From positions 360,994-424,993 of the forward strand of contig VZSF01003226.1 of NCBI GenBank assembly GCA_013398295.1: a stretch of DNA of 64,000 nucleotides, given 5' to 3'. The notes beneath the pieces are model-generated. The model had not been told where the DNA came from. It saw nothing but the letters and a program-made list of their open reading frames with translations, and did no database searches. Below are positions 46,501-59,200 of this stretch, in pieces. The position numbers were made by a program, and so were the translations under genes. Source of the DNA: Chionis minor (Eukaryota; Chordata; Aves; Charadriiformes; Chionididae). Position 1 is the first letter of the stretch. Each line of letters starts with the position of its first letter.

Positions 46501-49500
46501 GACGTGTTGTTGTTTTGGTCGGGGTTTTTTCTGTCCTGTATCTGCTCCTCTAATGAGGGCACAGTACATACTGGGAATCCTACGTGCTAGAGCTTACAGT
46601 AGCAACTAAGCTGGAACCATCATCGTTTTATGATGGCAGGAGGACTAGTCATGTCAGTCAAGTTAACTCAAAGATACTTTTTTCTCTCTGCACAGGCTGT
46701 GCTACAGTAGCAGCACAGAACTACTTGGAGTTCAGCATTTGCTCAAGCCCATCTTAGGCAGTGGTTTTATTACGCTGTGCAGGCTGACCGTGCATTTACA
46801 CAGGGACCGGTGGTGTTTGTGAGCAGGCTTGAGAGCAACAGCAACCCAGTCTCTGCTGGAGAGAGAGGCTGCAGCTCATTGACTTCTAGGCATGTGAAAC
46901 AAAAAGACCTGCTTTTGGAGGAAGGGGAATGACAGCTCGCCAAACGGAAGTTACAGCAATTGAGTGAAAGTAACGGCTTCAACAGAGAGTTTCTGTTTTC
47001 ATTTCTTGAGCATAGTGGCCAAGGAGCCAGCCAGAGACTCAAGGGCTGGAAACTGGAGGGGCAAAAATTAAGCCAGTTTAGATAGTATTACAGGCATATG
47101 GGACACCCTGAAAAAGGAGATTATTTAATGATGGCAGTACCGAGTAACAAAAAAATTGACTGCAAAATTGAGTATCGTTTCCTTCATCTGTCCTCCTTAC
47201 TCCCACAGTGTATTGCCTTACCTTTGAGATTTCTGCAAGGCCAAGAATATTTCCCCTTTTTCTTCACTGTGTAGAGCCACAGAGTGCCTTAAAGATCAAT
47301 TTATTTATTTATTGCAAAAAACAATGCCCTGTTTTTAACCAGGTCCCAAGCTGCTCAGTTAGGAGTGTCAGTGGGTGAGAGGAAAACAAAACAGCAGCAG
47401 AAGCAGGAAAGAGTCTCCTAGTTTGAGGGCCAAGTTTGGAGAGGGACTCTGGAGCAGAGCGCAGATGGATGGCAGGGATGCTGGCAGTGGGCTGGGATGG
47501 GGACCTGGGGAGGGACTGCAGCATGGGCAAGCATGAGGACCAAACTGAGAAGGAGAGGCACATTCATGGCACTTAAAGATGGGGTGAGGAAAGAGCAGGT
47601 GAGAGGACATGCAGAGCCTCGGGCGAAGGGAGAGAAGGGGAGCGTGCTGCTATAGGGATGGAGGAATGATGCTGCTGTAGGGAGACAGGGCATAGAAGGG
47701 CTCTGCCATACAAAATCAAGAGACATTCGTAGGAAACTGGGTGCACGGTGAAGGCTCCAGCCGTCAGGCAAGGGGAAAAAAGTTCACAAGGATGAACTTT
47801 TTTTAATCTGACAATAAAAAGACTTTTTAGAAATTGAAGCAAGGATAGACAACAGAGGAGGTGAGAAACAAACAGTGCAGGGACTATGGATAGAGAAGAA
47901 TAAAGACTAGAAAGCTCAAAAGAAATTTTTGAAGAGGTATACTTCAGATTTAATAAATAATCCTGCATTGTAGACCTGTATTCACAAGGAGCAAATGGTG
48001 TCCTTGAAAGGCGCCTTCTCAAATAATGTCTCCTCCTTATCAGTAAGAAATAGGGCTAGGTCTAGTAACCGCCTCTGACTTTCTCTAAAAATGTTTTGGT
48101 TAATCTGAAAAAAAATAACAATTTTTTCCCAAAAACAAAAAGTCAGCTTAAACAGGCTGAGAGTGCTTTTTCTTTTAATCTTTTGGTTTGTTTCAGGAGC
48201 TGAAAAGTCAGCCTGACGCTCAGCCAGAGCAGTTGCAGGTACTTTTGCAAGCTACAGAAGTTCACCCCTCCCCAGGGCATGCTAAAAGGCATCTCTTTGC
48301 ATGGGGCAGAGCAGGAGCTCACACAGAGTTACTGACCAGCGCTGCACCGAAACTCACTGACAGGGCTTGGAAACGTGCCTTATGTACATTGCTTGGCTAA
48401 GGGTTCCTTCGGCACATCCCAAAGAGAATGACCTTACCCACAGGCCGCTGCTGCCGATGGGGTCCTGACGACTGCTCTGCATTACGCTGCTTTGCAGTAG
48501 GGACCCTCATGCCAACGACAGGCATATTTGAGCAGCACACGAACCACGACCTCCTGGACTAACATTAGCCATACGTCCTCCTGCACTGGTGAAATCCTCA
48601 GCTGACCTGTGAACAAAGCAAAGGAGGATGGATCCATCCCTAATGCTCTAACTCAGAACTCCTCAGCCTGGTTTTTATGATGTTATGCTCAGACTTATCA
48701 GTTACTGGTGAGCTGCGGGATGGGTGTATATGGTTAAAATCAAAGAGCAGGGCCTCCACGTTTGGAAGTTTTCAACCTGAAAGCAAACTGAGTATCGTAA
48801 TGGGAAGAAAAAAGACTAGAATTAACAAGGTATCAGATTAAAAATACACTAAATTAACCATTTCAATATATTCTCCATTGGTTGGCCAGGACTCATTACA
48901 GTATTCCTGTTTACACTGAAAGCACAAACGTTAGCTGGATGCGAGCATGCAGGCAGCTAGTGGGAAAAATGGATGGACTCTGTGTGCTCTTTCTCTTGAT
49001 TTAAGATGTCAAACTAATGCACATACATGCGAAGAAATACACTTGAATTCTGCCTTCTACTTTGGGCAGCTATTAAGTCACCATTTCCATTCCAAATGTT
49101 TACTTATTTTGTTTATCTCTTCACGTCTTTTTCCCAGGATGCGTGATTGTCCTCAGAAAGAATTCTCCTTAAAGCTCTGCAATGTGTTAGAACTCATTTC
49201 TCCAGCTAGAAGGGTAATCTGTGTAATAATTTCTGTGTTATGAAAACATACCATCTACTAAAAGTTGGTAAAAATTAAAGCACTCATTTGTTATTTGCTC
49301 TGTAGTCTGCCGGGAGATCTGAAAGCAATAAATAAAAAGCCTGTCAGTGCCTCGGGAGGGTAATGAGAACTCGTACTGCTCAGGGAAGAAAAGTTTATTT
49401 TGAAGCTTAGTGGATACCCATCCTGTGCACATGAAGACGCATCCTGTTTTAAAACATGACAAATATTTTTCTGACGGTGGGAAATTTTCCTGGGAGACAA

Positions 49501-49865
49501 GAACGATGCGCACCAAGACAGCAATCAAAAGACACTGTGTATTACCAACGGCTTGTGATCTGGTTCTCTATCCTCACTCCACTTATCTAGGCTGGTCCGG
49601 TCCAACAAGAAGTGCCTTGAATTTAGGAGGCGAGCTCTGTGGTACACCGGGGAGTCGGCAGCTGTGCACCCTGAATTTCAGACAGGGGCTGCTGTTGCCA
49701 TTAGTGGATGCAGCACATCCACAGCTACTAGCAATGCAGCACCTGAAGTGTCTGACTTCCCCACAGAAGATTCCCTCTCTGCTTAAGAGCTAGGAAAATT
49801 CTGACGGGTCCAAGTGACATTTCTGAATTGCAAATGTGGCTTTCAATGAAACAGGCACGTGCGGC

Positions 49866-49892
49866 CATTTATTTATTTATTTATTTATTTAT
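49866..49892. repeat. (ATTT)n microsatellite
   Basis: About six uninterrupted ATTT units followed by ATG. It is a simple tetranucleotide repeat, probably polymorphic. Confidence 0.95.
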
Positions 49893-51420
49893 GCTTAGAT
49901 CGCTGTCACTCATTTAAGACCTGAAAATGAAATTAGCTTTATATTTACACATGTGGTTTTTATGTATTTATATAACCTTATCTTTGTATTTTAGGAGAAG
50001 GAGGAGTAAAGGTAGCCAGGCACAACGCTTTCACCTCCTGTGCAGCAGCTGACAGCACTGAACTTAAGTCACATGCAGGTGGAATCATTGCGCAGTTCGG
50101 ACTGGTGTGACTTGGAGCCGGTGCTGTCACGCGCTTAGACGGCTTTGGGAGTGAAGTTCTGGCTCTGTAGCTCGCACTGCGGAGGTGGACACATCTGCCT
50201 TGGCCAAAAGCAGCAGCTCACCTCCTTCGTGTTTCTGTCTCGCTGGGGGGGCACTGTTCATAGCGAGCAGTTTAGCACGGCGTAGGGAGTGGGACTCGCC
50301 AGAGTTGTGTCACCGGGATGCTGCCACAGCTCGGCAGTACCTGACGGCAGGGCCAGCTCGGCTGCCTCCGCACCGGGAATCTCCCTTCCCCAGTAGTGCC
50401 AGTGCAGTTGCAGGGAGTCTGCCATGCCAGTGCCATAGTCAGGCACGAGCCATAGGTTCAGCTTTCTCTCCTTGGCTTCTTGTCTGCACCTCCGGGGATT
50501 TTTCAGGTGTTTCTTTTCGTATCGCTATTGGGAAGGTTTAGTAGTATTCTGCTTGCAAGTTTGGATGAGAGAAATTCAGTGCAGCATTACGGAGGCACGA
50601 TACAGCCTCGCTACACCAAATGCCTCTCAAGAGGCAGCGTGTTGAGTGGGATGGCTGGTACAAGTTATGCCTTGGAAAGAGCAGGACAGCGTCCGAAGGA
50701 AAAATCCAACATGTGGAATCACTTGCATGAGAGCCTGTCATTTCTAAATCCCTAAGCGTTAGATCCTACAGTCCACGCACACCCAGAAATACGATTAACA
50801 TTGACGGGGGAAATGGCTGCATCAAACAATCTTGGAATGAGAGCTTATTTGTGTTAAATACCGATTAAATTCCAAGTTTAAAGTGGCAATCAAGCTTTTT
50901 AATTGCTCCTTTCAGCTGCAGTTTTGTAAGAAATAGAAAATAACTGCACAAGCATTGGTTAATTTAGAAAAGTCTGCTCTGAAGGGAGATTTTGCAAAAT
51001 GTTAGGAATAATAAAACAGAGCCATTTTTACATTGTGCCAGAAAAATTCCAAGTGAATAAAAAAAGGCTGGCTCCAAGACGGACCACCAAAATAGGAACT
51101 AAAGATAGTGCTACAGATATAGCCCCAGAAATCTGTTCACATCAATATGGTTATCCTCTAACTGAAAAAAAATGAGGAACCATTTAAAATTTCTGATTTA
51201 ATAATGCTTTGAAAAATCCCACTTGTACTGCAGGCCATCTCCAGTAATGTAAATGCCAAGACTCCTTTTTTTTGTTAGCACACACACCTTTATGCATTAA
51301 TAAATTGCATGACAAGACAATTATAATGTGCTTCCAAGGCTTTCCAAATTCCTAGATTAATCTGTTTTCCTTTCATGGAGCAAAAAAATCTTAAAATACT
51401 TGAGATGGGTTTTCAGTACC

Positions 51421-51436
51421 TTTTTTTTTTTTTTTT
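51421..51436. repeat. Poly-T tract
   Basis: Sixteen uninterrupted T. Similar tracts occur at 18029-18043 and 54535-54551. No retrotransposon body or target-site duplication was recognised beside them, so I call them simple sequence. Confidence 0.8.
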
Positions 51437-53215
51437 AGAAATTGCCATTTTTGAGAAAACAAACAACTTTTCTGATGCTGCAACTTGTTAAAGTAACATC
51501 TTCAACAATGAAAACACAATCGATTGGAAATACTTTAATAAATAAACGTAATAATAAATGTACACAGGTGTGATGCTGAACATAAGGGGCCCATCTGTTG
51601 AGAAAAATTGGAGTAAATTTTATATAGTTGCAGTAGGAGCAGCTTCACTTTAAACAAAACGGGTTGAGAGAATTTTTTCTTGGCATGATGCTGAGTCCAA
51701 GGTCAGGTGGCTAAGCTTTGTTTTAGAAACAGGAGAAGCAGAAGCTTGTACTGTAAAGAACAGCACGGTGTCTCAGAGGACAAGAGACCTGGCAGGAAAA
51801 AAATAAACTCGAGGACACAGAAGTTGAGCTTCTGTTACCCACTACCCAGCAGAGGTATTTAGAGATGTTGAAAGCACGTTCGTCCAGAAGAAATTAGAAG
51901 CAATACTGGGTATTTAAAAACTATACAGGCTGAATAGTCCATCTTTATAGGGGAAATGCTGAGAAATCCAGGGGGCCCTGGCAAACTGTCAGACTACACA
52001 GAACAACAGTAGGTAAAATCTAGCATACATGAAAGCAAAGCAGCGCACACGGAAGATAAACTGTGAGTGTATCTTGAAGGGCTCTAAACAGTTTCTACTC
52101 AGGGCATCGCTGCTGACTGCCCCCAGGAGCTCCTCTGCAAAAAACAAACAAACAGAAAACTAATTCCAGGACAAAGGCTGGAGTAGAAATGGCAATAGGA
52201 AATATCACAGGGAAGAAATATTCATATGTCACACCACAATTTGATCTGTACAATGCATCTTTATCATTTCTGACCTGTCTCTCAGTATTGACTGTCTTCA
52301 TCGTGACACACAGCAAAGCCTGACGGACTTTGCTATTTCCTTACTGCTTGAAAAAAGACTTCCAGTAAAGAGTATGTCTTGTAGTTTACTGCTGACCGTG
52401 TTTTCTCCAGCCTCCTGCAGCTCTGTAGTCACAATTTCCGATGCTTACGCAGAAATTTGTAAAACTCCGCTTTTCTAAACATCAACTACATTGCTGCTTC
52501 TGCCATCGGCTCCCAGAGCAAGATCAGCTCAGGCAGTCACGGTGCAGCCCCGGCACAGCACCAGTTAATATCGTTCCCACCAGCCCTCGGCCACAATTCA
52601 CCCTACCAGTCTCCCAGCAGCACTAAAACCTGTTCCAGCACCACAGCCCAGGTATCACAGGGAATGGGGCTGGTGAACTGATCCCGTCCTCCTGCCAAAG
52701 CCTCTGCGGCAGGCACGGCAGAGAGGAAAGGGGGAAAAGCGGGGAACCTGTAGCCAGCACCAAACGTCATCCCTTTTCTGGAGTCCTGTGTAAGTACTAG
52801 GATGTTGTGTGTGGGTGCATTTCCTACTTCCCCCAAATCCTTCCAATGGACATCATAGGTGAAGGTCATTAATTAAATATGAAGACGACTCTCCCACACC
52901 CTTAGCTTAGCTGTCTCAAAGGGTTCACTCTCCTTCACTGGCCCACGAGGCTACTGCTGGCTCTTTGACGCTGGTCCTGCTTTTTTTCAAAGGGTGCAGC
53001 AACAGAGAGGGGAGGATCAGGTAAATGGCAGGCTCTACAGTTTCCTAAATATCTCTAGCCTTCACCACGATGCCTGAAATTGCTCTCCTTTTCACAATGG
53101 CATTTCTCCCACAGGCGGGGAGAAACCAATTCAGAAGAATAGGTCTGTTGCTTGTCGTTCATAAAGTAATTAATCAATAACACCACCGGAAACGTGTGGT
53201 GGAACTTCACAGACG

Positions 53216-56200
53216 TTAAAACAACAGTACAGAAGTTAATTTTGTTTTGAGCAGAGCAAACTCACAGACGAAGCTATCTAGAACTAACAACACTTCAAAG
53301 AGTTCAAGTTCTTGCTTGTCCAGGCCCAGCATCTGCAACACTATTTTTAAAACACTCACTACATCAAACAGGCACACGTGCTCAGGGCAACATCCCCATC
53401 TCAAGAAAGTAATTTCTACATTTTGAAAGAGAAGTAAAATATGGTTTACTTTCTTGTGGCTTGCCAGGTTAAGCCACAGAGTCGGCCATGTCACCGGGAC
53501 ACGTTTTGTCAAATAATTTTCTCCTCCTACCACAGCCAAATCATCCCATGCCCATCCCACTCCGTGACGACACACAGGGCTGCTGCCATACACTGCCAGG
53601 AGACACAACGTATAGCCTTAAGCAGGTTTAGCTTTTCTGGTCCTCCACCACTGTGAGATAAGGACCAAGCTATAACCAACATTCCCCAGATTTAGGAAAG
53701 CTTCGTAGCATTCATTGCGCTTCTCTTATGCTCATGAGGAAACAAGTCTACCAGCCCTCCTCACCTGTTTCTTGTTTCCAGCGATTCCATCTCCCAGCAG
53801 CAACAAGGCGTCAAGACTGAAGATGCAGAAACACCAGGAAAAAAAAAAAGAAAAAAAAACCCACAAAAAAGAAGAGTTTCTTCATTCCCATGGTCTGCAG
53901 AAACTGCTCATTCAGAGGCCATGGGCTGGAGAGATCAAGAGAATCAGAGAGGGACCGTGTATCTCAGAGCCCGGCAGTTCTGTTGCTGGGAGCCAGCGGG
54001 GAAACAGGTGACACAAGGTCTTGTTCTCAGCCTCTCCACTTCGGGAAGCACTCTGTATTAACAGCTTGCTCATAGGAGAGGTAGGTAAAGGGTATGCTTA
54101 CCCATTCCTCTCCCTTCTGATGGGGAACAACAGGGATTACTTACACTTGTGTGCAACACAAGGCTGCAAGGTACTTGTGCTGCTCTCAACACAGCAAGTG
54201 TTGTAACGTGCCAAAAGTTTGTTGCCAATGTTTGAGCACTGGCAAAAAAAGAAAACTCCAATGTTTTTAAATGCTTGCTAACAAAACATTCTAAGTAATC
54301 TTATCACGCTGGTGATATGTATTGTTCTCTACCTTATTTTTACTGAACGATTCAATTTTATTCCTCTTCATTTGCATGCAATGAAAATATTTAAAATAGA
54401 CGATGCATGTTTTAGGAAACAGTGCATACCAGATACCACCCCCTCTCCTCTCACAAAGTATTTGCAACTGTAGTTTATACGTTGTTATTATTTGTGGCAC
54501 ATTCCAGTTATACAATGAAAATACTTTTTGTGCCTTTTTTTTTTTTTTTTTAAAAGCATGCTACGGCACAAGATGATGAGTGATCTTTTAAGCTCCCTCC
54601 TTGAGCTGCACAGCTCCGTAACCAGTTCCATGAAGTGCCCTCATGGTTGGTGGGTCAGTGTCAGCAGCAGCCTGGGTGGCTTCACCTGCTGGCCAGGGCT
54701 CCTTTTGCTGCTCATACCCTGTCTGACAAAGCACCTGAACGACACGCACGTTTACTCTCTGGTACCGAAACTCATCGAGATACTCTGCCCATAGCTTTCC
54801 CGCTGGCTGATACACATTAAGCTGAGTAGCTGAATCTTCTTTTCCTAAATGGCAAAGCAAAGGATAGATTTGGTCTCCTGAAGTCACTTTTTTTTTGTTT
54901 GGTTGGTTGTTTTTTTGCCCTTCAATACCACCATATTTACTGTGCTACTTCTGGAAAACCTCCATGTTCTTGCAGATGTAAACTCACTCCCTTCTCTGAG
55001 GAATCAAATGCAATGGCAGTGAGATTTCCCGTGTTACCCACCAGTACTTTATAACAAAGTCGCGTATCTGGCATGGGAGACTGTTGGCGAGGGAGAAAGG
55101 ACAAGGAAAGTAACACGGAAAGAAGGAAAATAAAACACTTCTCCTCCCAACGCACAGCACTTTGAGAAGCCTCTTGCTTTGGGTCCCTCATGAGCTGCAC
55201 AGTCACACCAGGTGCAGCAAGACAGACACTTGCATGCCCTCAGCAAAAGCACCCTCGGAGATTTCCCCACTTTGAGCTGATCTTTATTTTATTCTCGAGA
55301 ATCCAGGTTTGCTAACATTTGTAATCCCCGCCCCTCTGTTAAGTACTTGTGTAAACCTCATTCCCCAGCTTTAAGGGGAAAAAAAAAATCTTTTTACTTA
55401 GCACTGCATGGACCATCCATGGGAGAGATGTATCCAGTAGGGAACCATCTGCATCTGCTGGCGGTATTTCTTCCTTCCAACACCGACATGAGTGACATTT
55501 GACTGTTACAAAGTGAAAAAAAACCCAGAGGAGATGAAGGAGGTACCGTGGAAGATAAACACCCGAAAGCCCAAGCGGGGGGTGGAAAGTTTAGGCAGGG
55601 GAGGGACAAACTCTTGGCCTGTGTTAGCATTGCAAGGAGCTGTCTTGTCTCTGTGCCAGGGACGTCTATAGGGAAAGACATAGGCCAGGTCCTCTGCCAC
55701 CACGTTGTCTTGCAGTTTATTGACTCAACAGCCCCACCAACTAACACCAGCACACCCAGCCCCTTCACTGTGGCACACAGTCATGGGCTGAAACATCATA
55801 GAGCCTCATAACTTCACGTAATCTCCTATTTTCGGATAATACAGGGCATTTATGGAGACTTTGAACAGCATCACCGATGCAGACGGCATTTATAATATCT
55901 GAAGCAGGTGTAAGCCATATTTCTGTTTTCAAACAGCCATTCCTGACTTCAGATTGGTAGGACTTCCACCTTTAGTGGCAAATGGCCTTTTCTACATCTG
56001 CTGATGTAGGTGCAAAAGCAATGCTTGTACTGCGCGGTTCAGAAAAAAAAAAACCAACCCAAAACTGAATGTGATCAGAGTCTTAGACTTTGCACGGAAC
56101 TAAAAAAAAAAAAAAAATTAAGCTAAACAGTGACTGAGTTACGTGGAAAGGATTGTATGGACACAAATGTCTGCAAATAAAAAATTCAAAGAAAACAGAT

Positions 56201-59200
56201 TTTTGTTTGGATGTAAACATTTCCCTGCTGCCCTGGAAATACTAACACAGAAACACTGTCCTGAGACATTGGGAAAAAGAAATTGTTCTTTAAAGTAAAT
56301 AAAGAGCAAAACCTACCAAAAAATATAAAAGTGCTTATTGAAATAGTTCAAGTTTACAAACAGGTAAGATACTGTAAACATGTTCCTGCTTTTTAAATCT
56401 CAGCTGCCATTTAGCTGATTGCCCAGTTAACTGCCAACCTGCAAAGGTAAGATGCCAACTGGTTTTGACAAGAATTCCCAGGGGAAAAGAAAGAAAAAAA
56501 AAAAAAAAAAAAGAAGAGTAGTGCTGGGCCCAGAAAATTATTGGATAATAAATTATGCACTGTATCAGGCTGGACTAATGCACACTGAACTTTGTGATAG
56601 GGTAATAGTCAAGCCCGAGTGCCAAAACAAGAGGTGAAAAGTAAGATCTAGCTTTAGAATTTCTCCAGTCGAGTTTTCTGGGACATAAACTCTTGGTAGA
56701 AAGAACTGGTTAAAAGCACTCCCATAGACATTGTCAATTGTTGCAGTCCTTATTAAGCATACGACCTAAAAAAAAAAAATGTTTGATAATTTCACTAGGC
56801 AACACTTCCCCAAACATCTAAGCCGTTAGCACTGACTCACATCCCTCATCCCCCCTCAATGGTTACAACAGTCTCTGGGCTTTTGGCTTTGATTTTACTA
56901 TGTGAGTGGACAGGAAGACCTGCTGCCAACGCTGCCGGGTTCTCAAAAACACACGAGCCTTGCAGGCAGCCAGGGAGTCTCCCGCACGCACTCCATCCAG
57001 CCACTTACACGTACCAAATTTCTTCACGCTAGACTGTATCAACTTGTCAGAAGTACCTACATGGCGGTAAAAGGCTCCGTACATGCAGACAGTCTGGTCA
57101 GACACTGCCTGATCCCACAGCTGACCCTCAGGACGCACTTCACCGGATTTTTATAAAGAAGAAAATAAGTTGGTGAGATGATGGGAGAAAGAGGAAGATG
57201 GGAAAGCAATGGTTTAAGCTTAAACTGGAATTCACGTTGAATGTCTGACAGGATCTCATCAGAGCTCAGAAGTAATAATTTTGCTCAACCGCAGATGCGA
57301 CAGGCTACTCCATGTGCAAAAAGTTCTGCTGTCATCTGGCCTTTGAAGGAGCACCATTCTACAAGTAAGGCCAGAAGAGTACTAACATTGTCCCATTTTT
57401 TCAGATGCTCCAGTTATCTGTAGCCTACCTGCTGCACGCAGGTGGAAGCTGGATGTATCATCTGACTCCACCTTTGCTGAAGCTCCACTCTAAACTCCCA
57501 AGCCGTGTCAGCTTCCTCAAAGACATATGTAATTTAGCTTTATCCCTTTCCAAGTTGCAACACATTTTGTGCCGTAAGAGTCACATTACGCTGGTTTTAA
57601 CTTGCTCTTTGTAGTAACAATGCACACCAATCCAGCACATGAAAAAGCACATCTGTGGGAAAAAAATAATCCTCTGTCTTGCTTGAAATCCCTAACAATA
57701 AACTTACCTGGAATTACCCCCAAAAAGTACGTGCTACTTAATTCTAGTCAACTGACAGAAAAGTATTTTTCCATAAGATGCTGGTCATCCCAAACACATC
57801 AGTTCCCACACTACAAGTATTCCCAACTGGAAGTTCCCTCAGTCTTGGTGAAAAGCTTCACTGCAACTTTGTACAAATGCTCAAGATTTTTTGACAAAAG
57901 CAAAAGAAAATGCAGCAACACTGAAAAGAGAACATCCCCTCCACACTAAGTAATAGGACTTAACAGAAATAGAATAAAAAAAAATTTTCCTGTGTATCAC
58001 TGTATAACTGCAGATCAGTTACTGAAAGAACAACACACGGTTCGTTTCCACACTAAGCCTCTCACCCACCGTGTGCTCCATCTTCATGCACCAGTTAGTT
58101 AAAGGGTTATCCTCGATGTCTGCTTTCAGACAGCAGGCATCTTGGGCGCCTCCGTGCTGCCTGCCATACCACGTAAACGACAGCAAGTCTCGCTTATAAT
58201 CACCGAAAGAAATCTACTCGTAAATCAGAGGTGAACTGAGGATATGCAGTTCCGCGCCACCCTTTCAACACAGCCAGCACTCTGACTCAGTAAGGACCAG
58301 ACAACATCAGGAGCACCAGTAAAGGTAGGGTTCACCCAGCGCCAATGACATACACAAACCCACGCGGTAACCATCTGTTGGAATTTGAAGAAGCCCATTG
58401 AAGTCCAACAATTCCAAACTAATGGATGAGGAAGTTTCACACAGAAGCCTACAGGAGCAACGAGGGGGAAAGCACGCCTGTGCAACAATAAACCCCAAAG
58501 GAAGCACGCAGGTACCACAGTGAAATTACCGAGTGGCTCAAAGACAGTGATGAAGCAAGTTTATGAAGAACTGGGAGAAAAAAAAAAAAAGGGGGAGTGG
58601 GTGGGTTGGTGGCAAGTCCCACATGTCTTAAAACAGCGCTCCTAATAATTAGAAAGGCAAGTTTCTTTATGAAAGCAGGCAGCAATTTTAAAGCAGCCAC
58701 TGACACTGGAGAGCAAGGCAGAGCCCTGGCAATTCTCTACAGCAGACGCAGAAGACAGGGTGGTCCAACCCAGGACCAGTAGCAACCAGGAAACTGGGAA
58801 AAGACAAGAGTGCCAGGAAGGGCACCAGACTGCAGGAAGACTGGAAAGAGTAACAAACAAGACCCAACAAATTCTTGGCAGAAGGACTCGGCGAAGAACA
58901 TTAGGAAGTGCTTCAGACTCCAGCTGGGCATGCGGCTCACAAAGAGGACAAGAAAAACAAAACTATTGCTGCTTTGCTGCTCTGAGTCCGTAGGTTAAGA
59001 CAGGCACTTGTGCAATTCATCAGTGGGACTGAGGAGACCATCCTTCCTTGCTCTACATCCCGCCTCCCCACACCTCCTCCGAAATCCGGCCACCATTACA
59101 GCACTTCCTCAGAAGGAGGTGCCTGCACTGGTGCACGTGTAGCAACGATAGCAAAGAGATGCAGCGTGGACCAACAAATAACCCAGTTCTGATATTTAAG

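Larger units (their letters stand above)
43501..53215. other. Intergenic sequence with simple repeats, nothing coding recognised
   Basis: Alternates between moderately GC-rich patches (43.5-43.7, 46.1-46.5, 50.0-50.5 and 52.5-52.8 kb) and AT-rich blocks. The longest open frame, 47573-48022 minus (149 codons), is the complement of a purine-rich region and shares its bases with other open frames, which argues against coding. The block at about 50.75-51.24 kb is AT-rich with several TTAAT/TAATT cores and might be a conserved noncoding element, but that is only an impression. Confidence 0.5.

Noticed and set aside
47368..48022. 149-codon and overlapping minus-strand ORFs
   Set aside because: They are complements of purine-rich sequence, overlap in more than one frame and have Ser/Leu/Pro-biased composition with no recognisable domain.
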